26,169 nucleotides of DNA from a virus, in the IMG/VR virus record IMGVR_UViG_3300025466_000158, positions 1 through 26,169 of that record. One strand, 5' to 3'. The translations under genes and the position numbers were made by a program. Positions within the stretch are counted from its first letter, which is position 1. Each line of letters opens with the position of its first letter. The notes below the pieces were generated by a model. It ran no database searches. It was not told where the DNA came from and was given only the letters and a program-made list of their open reading frames with translations. Below, in pieces: positions 1-5,699 of this stretch.

Positions 1-59
1 CGAGCAAGTAACTCGCCTAGTGTGTCTACGGGAGAGAGAGTGAGGTCGTTTGCATTCAT
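1..59 (-). CDS. Start of an unidentified phage gene, cut by the window edge
   Basis: Only the first 19 codons and part of the 20th lie in the window. The reading frame starts at an ATG at 59-57 and runs open to base 1, giving MNANDLTLSPVDTLGELLA. A good Shine-Dalgarno (AAGGA on the minus strand, 67-71) lies 7 bases upstream, and a promoter with a perfect TTGACA box sits further upstream. The start is therefore well supported although the product cannot be named from so little. It begins a new transcription unit after the Ref-nuclease operon. Confidence 0.6.
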   Translation of the reverse strand, partial: MNANDLTLSPVDTLGELLA

Positions 60-107
60 GATGTTTTCCTTTGTGTTTCAGATAACCTGCTTGTTGCAGT
101 GATTGGA

Positions 108-135
108 ATCTTAACACAAAGTTAATGTCTGTCAA
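108..135 (-). promoter_or_regulatory. Sigma70-like promoter for the gene at the left edge
   Basis: On the minus strand a perfect -35 box TTGACA (135-130) is followed after 16 bases by TAAGAT (113-108), which matches four of six -10 positions. The predicted start of transcription would be about 40 bases before the ATG at 59. It lies just downstream of the last gene of the early operon. No clear terminator is visible between them, so read-through is likely too. Confidence 0.5.
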
Positions 136-156
136 ACACCTATTTATATTGCCCTT

Positions 157-450
157 CTAATCTGTGGGGTTATTCAACAATTTAGCCACATCATCAGCCA
201 AGTCATCCTCTGTAAACCCCCAATGCTTTGGGAATCCCTTTGTGCCTAGCCCGTGTACGCCCGTGTTGCCTCTGTGGTGCTCTGGGCATAGCGCTAGTAC
301 GTCTATGTCTTTTGACCGCCCCCAACCGCCTGCCTTACGCCTTGGATGGTGCAATTCTGCAGGTGTTCCCTCATAGCCCATGCGCCTACAGACAATACAC
401 CCCAACTCGGCTACTGAGTTCATGTATTTCTTTTCGGCTTTGGTGCTCAT
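157..450 (-). CDS. Ref-like (recombination enhancement) HNH nuclease
   Basis: A 97-residue protein with an HNH/zinc-type metal site: C18 and C21 (CIVC), HH at 34-35 and the C55-P-E-H-H block, followed by GNTGVHGLGTKGF. This layout matches the phage Ref family (RecA-dependent nuclease of phage P1 and relatives), known to cut DNA where RecA has built a displacement loop. The length is that of the nuclease domain alone, without the long basic N-terminal part of P1 Ref. It ends an operon that also holds a RuvC-like resolvase, consistent with a recombination role. Its start overlaps the stop of the gene before it (447-788). Family assignment is by motif; RecA dependence is inferred. Confidence 0.8.
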   Translation of the reverse strand: MSTKAEKKYMNSVAELGCIVCRRMGYEGTPAELHHPRRKAGGWGRSKDIDVLALCPEHHRGNTGVHGLGTKGFPKHWGFTEDDLADDVAKLLNNPTD

Positions 451-788
451 ACTGTCATCCGATCCATAGCCCTGTCATTTGCCGATTGTGTTCTCCACAC
501 CTCGACTCGCGCCTCTGCCGCAATGAGTTGCCACTTTAGTGTCTCCTCGATAGCCATGGCCTCTTTAATCGAAAGTAAATGCGCTTTATAGTTTGGATGG
601 CTATACGCCTCCCTCTCCTGTGCATTGACCGCCTCAATGCCCTTTGTAAGGGCTTCTTTGCACAGTTCTGCCTTGATTGTTTTGCGGTACTCTTCGAGAT
701 AAAAGCGATCTGCCTTGGCTTGAGCGTATTTGACCGCATTCTCGTACATAAAGTCGATTGCGGCATTTGGGTCTATCTTGGTGGTCAT
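447..788 (-). CDS. Conserved-looking phage protein, helical, function unknown
   Basis: A 113-residue protein, charged and predicted almost entirely helical, with no signal peptide or membrane segment. Alternating K/E/A stretches (AKADRFYLEEYRKTIKAELC; EAMAIEETLKWQLIAAEARV) suggest a coiled coil or helical hairpin. The C-terminal part resembles small phage proteins often found beside recombination genes, but I cannot name a function. Start ATG 788 overlaps the stop of the upstream gene (ATGA) and its own stop overlaps the start of the Ref-like nuclease gene, so it is translated as part of that operon. Confidence 0.65.
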   Translation of the reverse strand: MTTKIDPNAAIDFMYENAVKYAQAKADRFYLEEYRKTIKAELCKEALTKGIEAVNAQEREAYSHPNYKAHLLSIKEAMAIEETLKWQLIAAEARVEVWRTQSANDRAMDRMTV

Positions 789-1186
789 ACGGCACTCACA
801 GTTCCATCTCTGTAAAACAACCCGTCAAATCGTCTTGATGGGTAAGCAAAATGGTCATCGGCACCCTGTCTTACTGCAGGCAACCGAGTCTCTTTGCCTG
901 TATAAACCTCATAGGTGTACCTGCCTTCCCTCTTTGGCAATTGCTTCTTAACAAACCTACCCATTTGATCTAGCCTAGATACGCCAGACGGCGTGATTGT
1001 AAAGTTATAGCCAGAGCGGTTGATGAATCCGTCATTGGACAACGGCTGAATAATAGCTCGGTCGAATATTGACGGTGCGTCTTTATACTGAACCGATTTA
1101 CGCCAAGTCCCTGCATCCATCGGTAGCATCTCAATTTTGCACAATGCTTGGTGAATCTTTGATCCAATTGTGTATTTACTTTTCAT
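785..1186 (-). CDS. Hypothetical protein with possible winged-helix N-terminal half
   Basis: A 133-residue protein, not recognised with certainty. Residues about 10-80 could fold as a winged helix: a helical part, then SNDGFINRSGYNFTITPSG, which reads like a recognition helix and beta wing, then a helix with RLDQMGRF. The C-terminal 50 residues are basic and aromatic (KKQLPKREGRYTYEVY, YPSRRFDGLF). The start is supported by a strong Shine-Dalgarno, AAGGAG, which is itself part of the last codons of the upstream gene, and by an ATGA overlap. A DNA-binding role is only a guess. Confidence 0.6.
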   Translation of the reverse strand: MKSKYTIGSKIHQALCKIEMLPMDAGTWRKSVQYKDAPSIFDRAIIQPLSNDGFINRSGYNFTITPSGVSRLDQMGRFVKKQLPKREGRYTYEVYTGKETRLPAVRQGADDHFAYPSRRFDGLFYRDGTVSAV

Positions 1187-1809
1187 GTGTTCTTCTCCTT
1201 GAGTTTGGCTTCAATGGCATGGGCAAATGCAACATGGTGAGGCACTGCGCCATACACTTGGTCTTGTATTTCATCTATTTCTTGGGGTGTTAGTCCTATC
1301 CATGTGCGTTTTTGTTGGTCTTTGTACAGCGGGATAGCGTCGTCATCACCTTTGTTTGTTTCAAACCAAAGAGACAAACCCGTGTCATAGCCAAACCAAC
1401 CCACGCAGTCTTCAGTTAGTCCTACCCATGTGCGTTGTTTGAGGCGTTCAATCTCTGCTCGTAACTCAATATTGATTTTGTGTTCTTCAATACCTTTGCG
1501 AATTAATTCGCTAGTCACCTGCGTTTCCCGATGCTCCCAATCGCTGTACAACATATTGGTGCGTGCAAGAAACTCGATCTTCTCGTTAAGCCGTTTGATT
1601 TCCGCATCTTTATCGTAGTAAGAAAGAGTGCAGTTATCGTAGTTTTCGCAACAAGTATCAACCATCCCATTGGGGCAAACAGTTCTATTCATGTGTTCTT
1701 CTCCTTTTGTGTTTGGTATGTAATGTGGATATGGTTCATTGACCAATTCCACGCCTTGTCCAGTTTCATACGCTTTAACAGCATCGCTGTTCCACATAGG
1801 CTGTTTCAT
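1183..1809 (-). CDS. RTWVGLT-repeat phage protein (two copies of the module)
   Basis: A 208-residue protein with two copies of a module seen in the next two upstream genes: RTWVGLTEDCVGWF in the middle and RTWIGLTPQEIDEI near the end, the latter followed by a helical tail ending AIEAKLKEKNT. Residues about 70-125 are a likely coiled coil (EIKRLNEKIEFLARTN, ELRAEIERLKQ). Function is unknown. Residues 40-65 contain four cysteines (VCPNGMVDTCCENYDNC). A second credible start exists at 1692 (MNRTVC), preceded by the same AAGGAGAAGAACACATG string found at the next gene's start, so the first 39 residues may be a separate or fused piece. Start 1809 overlaps the upstream stop as ATGA. Confidence 0.65.
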   Translation of the reverse strand: MKQPMWNSDAVKAYETGQGVELVNEPYPHYIPNTKGEEHMNRTVCPNGMVDTCCENYDNCTLSYYDKDAEIKRLNEKIEFLARTNMLYSDWEHRETQVTSELIRKGIEEHKINIELRAEIERLKQRTWVGLTEDCVGWFGYDTGLSLWFETNKGDDDAIPLYKDQQKRTWIGLTPQEIDEIQDQVYGAVPHHVAFAHAIEAKLKEKNT

Positions 1810-2241
1810 ATGTTGCGCTCCTTCAGCTTGTCTTCAATTCTTTTGTAAATGTGCCACGGCAAAAATTGATCGGGCGTTATGGTAAAGCACTCTTTAACTT
1901 CTTCCTCTGTCAGTCCTACCCATGTGCGAGTTTGTACGGTTGACATAGCCCAATCAAGCCATTCTTTTGCGTCCATTTCGTAATAGCCAACAGGCCCAAC
2001 AGATGCCAACTTCTCGCCAAACCTGATTGCGGCTTTGTGCCACTGTTCATTTTGGTATTTGTCCGCCCACGCATTTAACTCATCAATTGTGTACCAAGGG
2101 CGTGTATTTTCATCCATTGTTCTTATCCTTCAGCTTGGCTTCAATTTCTCTGGCAAAGTCATGCGTCCACGCTCCATAAACAATACGCCATTCATCACAT
2201 ATTGGTTTTAAATCTTCTTCTGTCAGTCCTACCCATGTGCG
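1292..2241 (-). repeat. Four dispersed copies of the WVGLT coding segment
   Basis: The 17-base string CGCACATGGGTAGGACT (minus strand) occurs at 1418-1434, 1912-1928 and 2225-2241, and with one change at 1292-1308. All four copies are in frame and encode RTW(V/I)GLT. Identity at DNA level across silent positions suggests recent duplication or recombination between copies rather than old protein convergence. Confidence 0.8.
1806..2117 (-). CDS. RTWVGLT-module phage protein
   Basis: A 103-residue protein, function unknown. The N-terminal part (TRPWYTIDELNAWADKYQNE) is helical. RTWVGLTEEEVKECF appears at about residue 64, followed by a helical end KRIEDKLKERNI. The same module with a closely similar end occurs in the two neighbours, so this is one member of a local duplicated family. 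The codons for KLKER supply the Shine-Dalgarno (AAGGAG) for the next gene, whose ATG overlaps this stop. In related phage settings the WVGLT peptide often trails variable helical domains; what it binds is not known to me. Confidence 0.65.
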   Translation of the reverse strand: MDENTRPWYTIDELNAWADKYQNEQWHKAAIRFGEKLASVGPVGYYEMDAKEWLDWAMSTVQTRTWVGLTEEEVKECFTITPDQFLPWHIYKRIEDKLKERNI

Positions 2242-2496
2242 TTGTGGTGCAACATAATTTGGCCCCGCCATGTGTTCGTGAAATTGTTCCCATGCCACAG
2301 GCTCATCTTTTGTTTCTAGTTGTTCTTTATAGGTAGATTTAGATGCCATGTTTTGCATATCTTTTGTTAGTCCTCCATACTCAAGGATTGCTCTAGCAAA
2401 CAATACAGGAAAGTCAGCGTTGCCAGTCGCTTCAACCAACCCTTCCGCTTTGCCACTCATGTGCAAATAAATGTTGTGTATTTCTTCGTCAGTCAT
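2110..2496 (-). CDS. RTWVGLT-module phage protein
   Basis: A 128-residue helical protein of unknown function. It opens with TDEEIHNIYLHMSG and carries an alanine/leucine-rich helix (FARAILEYGGLTKD). The shared module QRTWVGLTEEDLKPI begins near residue 85, and the end AREIEAKLKDKNNG matches the tails of the two downstream genes. Start 2496 overlaps the upstream stop as ATGA, behind AGGGGACAAGA encoded by the last codons of the upstream gene. Its own end (AAGGATAAGAAC) provides the ribosome binding site for the following gene, which starts 8 bases inside it. Confidence 0.65.
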   Translation of the reverse strand: MTDEEIHNIYLHMSGKAEGLVEATGNADFPVLFARAILEYGGLTKDMQNMASKSTYKEQLETKDEPVAWEQFHEHMAGPNYVAPQRTWVGLTEEDLKPICDEWRIVYGAWTHDFAREIEAKLKDKNNG

Positions 2497-2735
2497 TCTT
2501 GTCCCCTTAACTCTTTGATGGCGTTTGAAGCAAAGTGATAATAGTTATGGTTGTCATTGTTACTTTGCGCCTCATGTAATCCCATAAGTAAATCAGCACA
2601 CGCCTCACGTTCTTTTTCTGCAATAAGTTTGGCAAATCGTTCAAACACGGGAAACAAATCTCTTTCTACCCATGTTATATGGTCAAACATTGCACCTGAA
2701 TGTATAGCCATCTTAATGATTTCATCTTGTGTCAT
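2493..2735 (-). CDS. Small helical phage protein, paralogue-like tail
   Basis: An 80-residue protein, mostly helical, with a central EKEREACADLLMGLHE segment typical of small phage proteins that carry a KEREAC helix. The same ERE(A)C helix is in the neighbouring upstream gene (LKEREACAKIAEE) and a similar RERELC stretch is in the plus-strand gene at 8507. It ends ELRGQE, like the upstream gene's ending RARGQE, and the codons of that ending form the AGGGGAC Shine-Dalgarno of the following gene. Function is unknown. Confidence 0.6.
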   Translation of the reverse strand: MTQDEIIKMAIHSGAMFDHITWVERDLFPVFERFAKLIAEKEREACADLLMGLHEAQSNNDNHNYYHFASNAIKELRGQE

Positions 2736-2992
2736 TCTTGTCCCCTTGCTCGGATTAGTTCTGCTATTGCTTTAGGACTGCCTTGCCACGGTTCTTCTGC
2801 AATTTTTGCACAAGCCTCACGTTCTTTTAGTATTGCTACTTCGATTTGTAACTCTGCGTTTTTCAACATCATTTGTCTGCCGTTTTCCATCAAATAATTT
2901 GCCAAATACAATACATCGTCTTTTTTGTATGGCATGGTTAATATTTGATCTGCAATATCAAATAGTTCTTCTTTAGTCATTTTTAAATCCAT
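2732..2992 (-). CDS. Small helical phage protein with KEREAC motif
   Basis: An 86-residue helical protein of unknown function containing LKEREACAKIAEEPW followed by a short helix ending RARGQE. The start is uncertain: ATG 2992 gives a 20-base overlap with the resolvase gene, while ATG 2980 (MTKEELFD) gives an 8-base overlap and lies a suitable distance after GGA. The second is slightly more natural. It belongs to the same chain of small coupled genes as the RTWVGLT family; its last codons serve as ribosome binding site for the next gene. Confidence 0.6.
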   Translation of the reverse strand: MDLKMTKEELFDIADQILTMPYKKDDVLYLANYLMENGRQMMLKNAELQIEVAILKEREACAKIAEEPWQGSPKAIAELIRARGQE

Positions 2993-3425
2993 ATAAAGCG
3001 ATTAATAAAGCCTCTGCCCTGCCGTTATATTTCTTTAGGCGCAAAGGTGCCTGCGGGAAAATCTCCCTCGCCATGTCTAAACTCTGCTGTTTGTCAGAAT
3101 TGAGTACAAGCGTTTTTTTCCAGAGTTGAGGGGTCACCATTACCATCTCTGTTTTGAAGCGTCTAGCGAGCGATAAAGCCCCTCCAAATGCCATTCCGAA
3201 CTTAAAGGTAGAACTGACTCCCTGTTTTGGCATGGAATGAACTTTCTCTATGAATACTTTGGTATCCATGCCATCTTTGGCTTGGCACATTTCATCCCAG
3301 ATGCGTTCAGTGTCTAAGATGCCATCTTCGTTGTGGTGCATATCGCCACAAGACCAATAACAGCCGTGATGGTCGATCATGCCCCAAGCGCCCGTAAGAC
3401 CGGGGTCAATCCCTACGTATAGCAT
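2973..3425 (-). CDS. RuvC-like Holliday junction resolvase
   Basis: A 150-residue RNase H-fold nuclease, close to the usual length for phage RuvC-like resolvases. Visible features are the first-strand acid in YVGIDPGLTGAWG (D7), the second-strand acid in VFIEKVHSMPKQGV (E60), and the C-terminal helix NGRAEALLIALYG (E138), where many relatives have D or E. The family cleaves four-way junctions during recombination and clears branched DNA before packaging. Start ATG 3425 overlaps the end of the upstream gene. It sits in the replication/recombination operon, consistent with that role. Confident in the fold and family. Confidence 0.85.
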   Translation of the reverse strand: MLYVGIDPGLTGAWGMIDHHGCYWSCGDMHHNEDGILDTERIWDEMCQAKDGMDTKVFIEKVHSMPKQGVSSTFKFGMAFGGALSLARRFKTEMVMVTPQLWKKTLVLNSDKQQSLDMAREIFPQAPLRLKKYNGRAEALLIALYGFKND

Positions 3426-3627
3426 TTTTCAACTCCTTGATGCGATCGGCCACCGCCTTGCCCAACCCAATCCACTGTCGCGTAGGATCCATTTCCATCA
3501 TCTTGACCTGATGCCTTGCGTGATCTATCGCACCCGACATCATTGCCATCCGAGCATAGTGATCCACATAAATCTCCCATGAGACAAAGTGCTCGGTTGA
3601 TGAGCCAGACTGGGGCTTCGTGTCCAT
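3406..3627 (-). CDS. Small phage protein, possibly the C-terminal part of a frameshifted gene
   Basis: A 73-residue protein read from ATG 3627 behind a strong Shine-Dalgarno (GGAGAGGG, six bases before the start). Residues 20-73 look genuinely coding (YVDHYARMAMMSGAIDHARH, then a helix ending RIKELKNAIRRD). A second frame starting at TTG 3670, overlapping the upstream stop as TTGA, gives a convincing N-terminus (YYQAQELLERVKHGHEAPVW, then LINRALCLMGDL) before turning into unlikely glycine- and serine-rich sequence. The natural product may be the first frame joined to this one by a +1 shift near 3575-3590. Function is unknown. Confidence 0.5.
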   Translation of the reverse strand: MDTKPQSGSSTEHFVSWEIYVDHYARMAMMSGAIDHARHQVKMMEMDPTRQWIGLGKAVADRIKELKNAIRRD

Positions 3628-3666
3628 GTTTTACCCTCTCCAATAATTCCTGTGCTTGGTAGTAGT

Positions 3667-3864
3667 TCAAAATTCATCTTTCGGTTCGTAAAAGTTTGGC
3701 TTGGCCAAGTTAATGCCATTGATTTTGGCTGTCACCTTAGCCCAGTCAGCAGGGTCAGCCCATTGATGAGCAGAGCACAAAGGTTTACCCATGTTGATTG
3801 ACCATTTGTTGGGGCAACCATTGGCTGAACACATCAATCTTGACTCTTCACTGTTGTCTTGCAT
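3667..3864 (-). CDS. Small Cys/His zinc-binding-like protein
   Basis: A 65-residue protein with LMCSANGCPNKW, then PLCSAHQWAD: two cysteines, then a third cysteine and a histidine, a plausible single zinc knuckle. The rest is short and partly helical (DPADWAKVTAKI). It lies between the helicase-loader-like gene (TGATG overlap at its start) and a small gene, in the replication operon. A nucleic-acid or protein-binding role fits the context but is not shown. Small zinc proteins at this position occur near phage replication genes. Confidence 0.6.
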   Translation of the reverse strand: MQDNSEESRLMCSANGCPNKWSINMGKPLCSAHQWADPADWAKVTAKINGINLAKPNFYEPKDEF

Positions 3865-4256
3865 CAGAATCTCCCCTTGAACATTTTTCTCAACTCCTGC
3901 ATTTTTTCTAGCCCCTCAGCCTTTGCCCTGTCGTACTCAGCTTGGTTAAACTCTTTGGGCTTATGCTCCAACTTTATTTGGTTGGTTGGAATATTTGGGC
4001 CTGCATTGCACAACTCGCGGAACTTAATCGCTGAAGGGATGAACTCAGAGTTAAGGTGTTGGATAGCAAAATCCATTGATGGTCTGTAGGTTAGGAATTT
4101 TCCAATCTGTTCTTTCCAAACCGATCTAACCACTTCACTGTTGAGTCCATCAAAATGTCTCATAAAAGTTGCGCCAAAGATCGCGCCCAGTTTTGTAAAA
4201 ATGTAATCAAGACCCTCGTCTTCAGAACAGAAATCATTTTCCGAGTAATCTAACAT
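3864..4256 (-). CDS. Helicase-loader-like replication protein (lambda P-type)
   Basis: I chose ATG 4256, preceded by AAGGAG at a good distance, over ATG 4280, which would overlap the upstream gene by 47 bases; this gives about 130 residues. The middle (WKEQIGKFLTYRPSMDFAIQ followed by FIPSAIKFRELCNAGP) matches the organisation of phage P/DnaC-type proteins: a tryptophan-containing helix, a helix of target selection, then a PS..KF..LC signature. The C-terminus is a long charged helix (YDRAKAEGLEKMQELRKMF). Such proteins recruit the host replicative helicase to the phage origin. It directly follows the DUF1376 gene, the usual initiator/loader pair. Confidence 0.6.
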   Translation of the reverse strand: MLDYSENDFCSEDEGLDYIFTKLGAIFGATFMRHFDGLNSEVVRSVWKEQIGKFLTYRPSMDFAIQHLNSEFIPSAIKFRELCNAGPNIPTNQIKLEHKPKEFNQAEYDRAKAEGLEKMQELRKMFKGRF

Positions 4257-4962
4257 TGCTATCTCCTTGAATGAGTCCACGGGTTAACCCTGATAAAACA
4301 CGTTGATTAGTTTGACCTTGTTTTGTCATGCCACCGTTTTGCTCTTGCAAATTCTTTTCGTACCAAGCAGTCTTGAAACTTGCCCAGTTGGACAGGCAAC
4401 AGTACTCAACTCCTTGTTGGTCAGAAAGGTTTGATTTGCGAAACTCGTTCTGGATTTGTGACCAAGCAGTCTCAGTCATCGGAAGTTTTTTGGCTTTCCG
4501 AATTTGTAACCAGTCAGACCAAACTTGTTGGTCAACGGTGAGTGGGCAGGCAACGTCAGTTGCTTTCTTCTCTACACTGGGTATTGTGTTATGTGTTTTG
4601 TGTATTGTGTCTTGTGTAGCATTGCCTTCGGATTGCGTTTGCAATGCGTTCGCATGCCATCTTTTCTTTGCAGAACAACGAGCTTTTTCTGACTTAGCGT
4701 TGACCTTAGAAACTTCCTCTTCAACCCTAGCTGACACATACCCATCTTCACTGTCTACAAAAAACTCTTGCAAAACAGTAGCAATGCATTCGCAATGCGA
4801 TGGCATACGAATCAATCTAGCGATCTGCTTGGTATCTTTTGGTAGTGGCCGCTCGTGAAGATAGCACCAATCAAGCATACGCCTGTAGGCTAAATCTTCT
4901 TCGATGGATAGGTGTGCTGTGTGACTTTGGTAGTCACCTATATTGAACTGATAGTAGTGCAT
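4234..4962 (-). CDS. DUF1376 (YdaU-type) replication initiator-like protein
   Basis: A 242-residue protein. The first 100 residues show the DUF1376 pattern: MHYYQFNIGDYQSHTAHLS, then EEDLAYRRMLDWCYLHERPLP, a winged-helix-like domain, then VSARVEEEV and a basic segment KSEKARCSAKKRW. A variable linker follows (residues 105-145), then a C-terminal helical domain with WSDWLQIRKAKKLPMTETAW that resembles the C-terminal part of phage replication proteins. Proteins of this kind sit where lambda O-type initiators sit and are followed by a loader gene, as here. Ribosome binding site TAAGG precedes ATG 4962. Origin binding is inferred. Confidence 0.8.
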   Translation of the reverse strand: MHYYQFNIGDYQSHTAHLSIEEDLAYRRMLDWCYLHERPLPKDTKQIARLIRMPSHCECIATVLQEFFVDSEDGYVSARVEEEVSKVNAKSEKARCSAKKRWHANALQTQSEGNATQDTIHKTHNTIPSVEKKATDVACPLTVDQQVWSDWLQIRKAKKLPMTETAWSQIQNEFRKSNLSDQQGVEYCCLSNWASFKTAWYEKNLQEQNGGMTKQGQTNQRVLSGLTRGLIQGDSNVRLLGK

Positions 4963-5000
4963 AAAACCTTACGTTGTTGGTGTCGTTACTGAAACAAGGT

Positions 5001-5072
5001 GGGAACAGAGGACGGACGGTAACGAATCGCCTTTTCGATTTGGGTAATTAGTCCAAACCTAGCCATGTTCCC
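5001..5072. repeat. 72-base inverted-repeat element with inner hairpin between regulator and replication gene
   Basis: Perfect 7-base arms GGGAACA (5001-5007) and TGTTCCC (5066-5072) enclose a hairpin AATCG-CCTTTT-CGATT near 5026-5041 and a short direct repeat GACGGACGG. The span has tRNA-like size but no T-arm or proper anticodon arm. It may be a structured 5' leader of the DUF1376 mRNA, an operator, or part of the replication origin. Confidence 0.4.
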
Positions 5073-5078
5073 GTAATC

Positions 5079-5282
5079 TTACTCTAAAAAAATGTCTGGC
5101 CGCAAGTCTTTTCGTAATATTAACCCTTGGGTTGCTTTTTCAATCATAATTGCCAACCTAGGACTAGGCTTTCTGTGGCCGTGAATTACCAATGACATCC
5201 ATGTCGGAGTCACACCTAAAAACACGGCCATCTCATTGATTGAGCCTTTTGGCTCTTCTTTGAAATACTCTTGCAAATTCAT
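5079..5282 (-). CDS. Cro/YdaS-like helix-turn-helix regulator
   Basis: A 67-residue protein, the size of small phage Cro proteins. The helix-turn-helix reads NEMAVFLGVTPTWMSLVIHG (residues 16-35), followed by HRKPSPRLAIMIEKATQG, typical of YdaS/Cro-type regulators in which the protein counts as one short DNA-binding domain. It is the first gene of the minus-strand early operon and is divergent from the plus-strand operon, so it likely binds the 5390-5450 promoter region. Ribosome binding site AAGGAT sits right after a strongly paired leader. No CI-like partner is visible in the window. Confidence 0.75.
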   Translation of the reverse strand: MNLQEYFKEEPKGSINEMAVFLGVTPTWMSLVIHGHRKPSPRLAIMIEKATQGLILRKDLRPDIFLE

Positions 5283-5297
5283 TGTTTTTATCCTTAT

Positions 5298-5384
5298 TTG
5301 TTGGCGCTCCCATCAAGCAGGGTTGGGCTGAGCAACACTCTTACATTTCACGCGACCCACGGAGCTAAACCGTTTCGCCAACAA
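5298..5384 (-). ncRNA. Structured 5' leader (candidate cis-regulatory RNA) of the Cro-like gene
   Basis: On the minus strand the leader opens with UUGUUGGCG (5384-5376) and closes with CGCCAACAA (5306-5298), a perfect 9-bp terminal stem. Inside are ACGG-loop-CCGU (about 5374-5360) and a GAG(U)/(G)CUC hairpin. GCUCC in the first loop can also pair with GGGAGC just before the closing stem, a possible pseudoknot. The predicted transcription start falls at about 5382, so the mRNA would begin with this stem, and the ribosome binding site follows within about 6 bases. No match to a named RNA family is claimed. Confidence 0.55.
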
Positions 5385-5388
5385 CTGA

Positions 5389-5417
5389 ATTGTAATATAA
5401 CAACAAGTTAAATACAA
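5389..5417 (-). promoter_or_regulatory. Promoter of the Cro-like gene and early minus operon
   Basis: Minus strand TTGTAT (5417-5412), 17 bases, TACAAT (5394-5389). The -10 box is good and the -35 box keeps only the TTG. It faces away from the plus-strand promoter at 5421, with the two -35 boxes only a few bases apart, so one bound regulator could affect both. Confidence 0.5.
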
Positions 5418-5420
5418 CCC

Positions 5421-5450
5421 TTTACTTTAAATTAAAGAATGGTGTACAAT
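5421..5450 (+). promoter_or_regulatory. Promoter of the plus-strand early operon
   Basis: TTTACT (5421-5426), 18 bases, TACAAT (5445-5450), in an AT-rich stretch immediately divergent from the regulator promoter. It would place the transcript start about 30 bases before ATG 5487. This also argues against an upstream start at 5439, which would overlap the -10 box. Confidence 0.5.
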
Positions 5451-5486
5451 CCGTATGCGTCAATAAGACGTTTATTGGAGAAACAA

Positions 5487-5699
5487 ATGCCAAAGTTCTT
5501 TGTCAGCACTGAAACGGGAATCAAAATAGGATTCGCCCATACACCAAGACCTCAACGTCTCAACCAAGACGAAGAGCGTATCCAAGCAATTCTGCTTAAC
5601 TGCCATCCCCAATTGTCTCTCATCGAAAAGATTACTCGCGTAGTCTATTTGGTCGCGCTCGTGATGATTGCACTTGATCTTTTTTTCTGGAGACCGTAA
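5487..5699 (+). CDS. Small membrane-anchored early protein
   Basis: A 70-residue protein starting at ATG 5487 after TTGGAG. An in-frame ATG at 5439 exists but lies inside the promoter. The N-terminal part is soluble and basic (KFFVSTETGIKIGFAHTPRP, then LNQDEERIQAILL), and the C-terminus carries one membrane helix (residues about 48-68, VVYLVALVMIALDLFFW). It is the first gene of the plus-strand operon. I do not recognise a family. A small tail-anchored early protein could act on host membrane processes, but nothing here shows that. Confidence 0.55.
   Translation: MPKFFVSTETGIKIGFAHTPRPQRLNQDEERIQAILLNCHPQLSLIEKITRVVYLVALVMIALDLFFWRP

Noticed and set aside
4328-4858. A 176-residue plus-strand open frame
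   Set aside because: It lies opposite the DUF1376 gene, is rich in C, S and F as expected of an antisense frame, and has no ribosome binding site or neighbours.
5001-5072. tRNA-like length and arms
   Set aside because: It has a 7-bp outer stem and a central hairpin, but no T-arm with a TTC-type loop and no valid 7-base anticodon loop on either strand.
5298-5384. tRNA gene on the minus strand
   Set aside because: The outer stem and a D-arm-like hairpin fit roughly, but the T-arm is absent and the middle is too long and unpaired; a leader RNA fits better with the promoter and gene.
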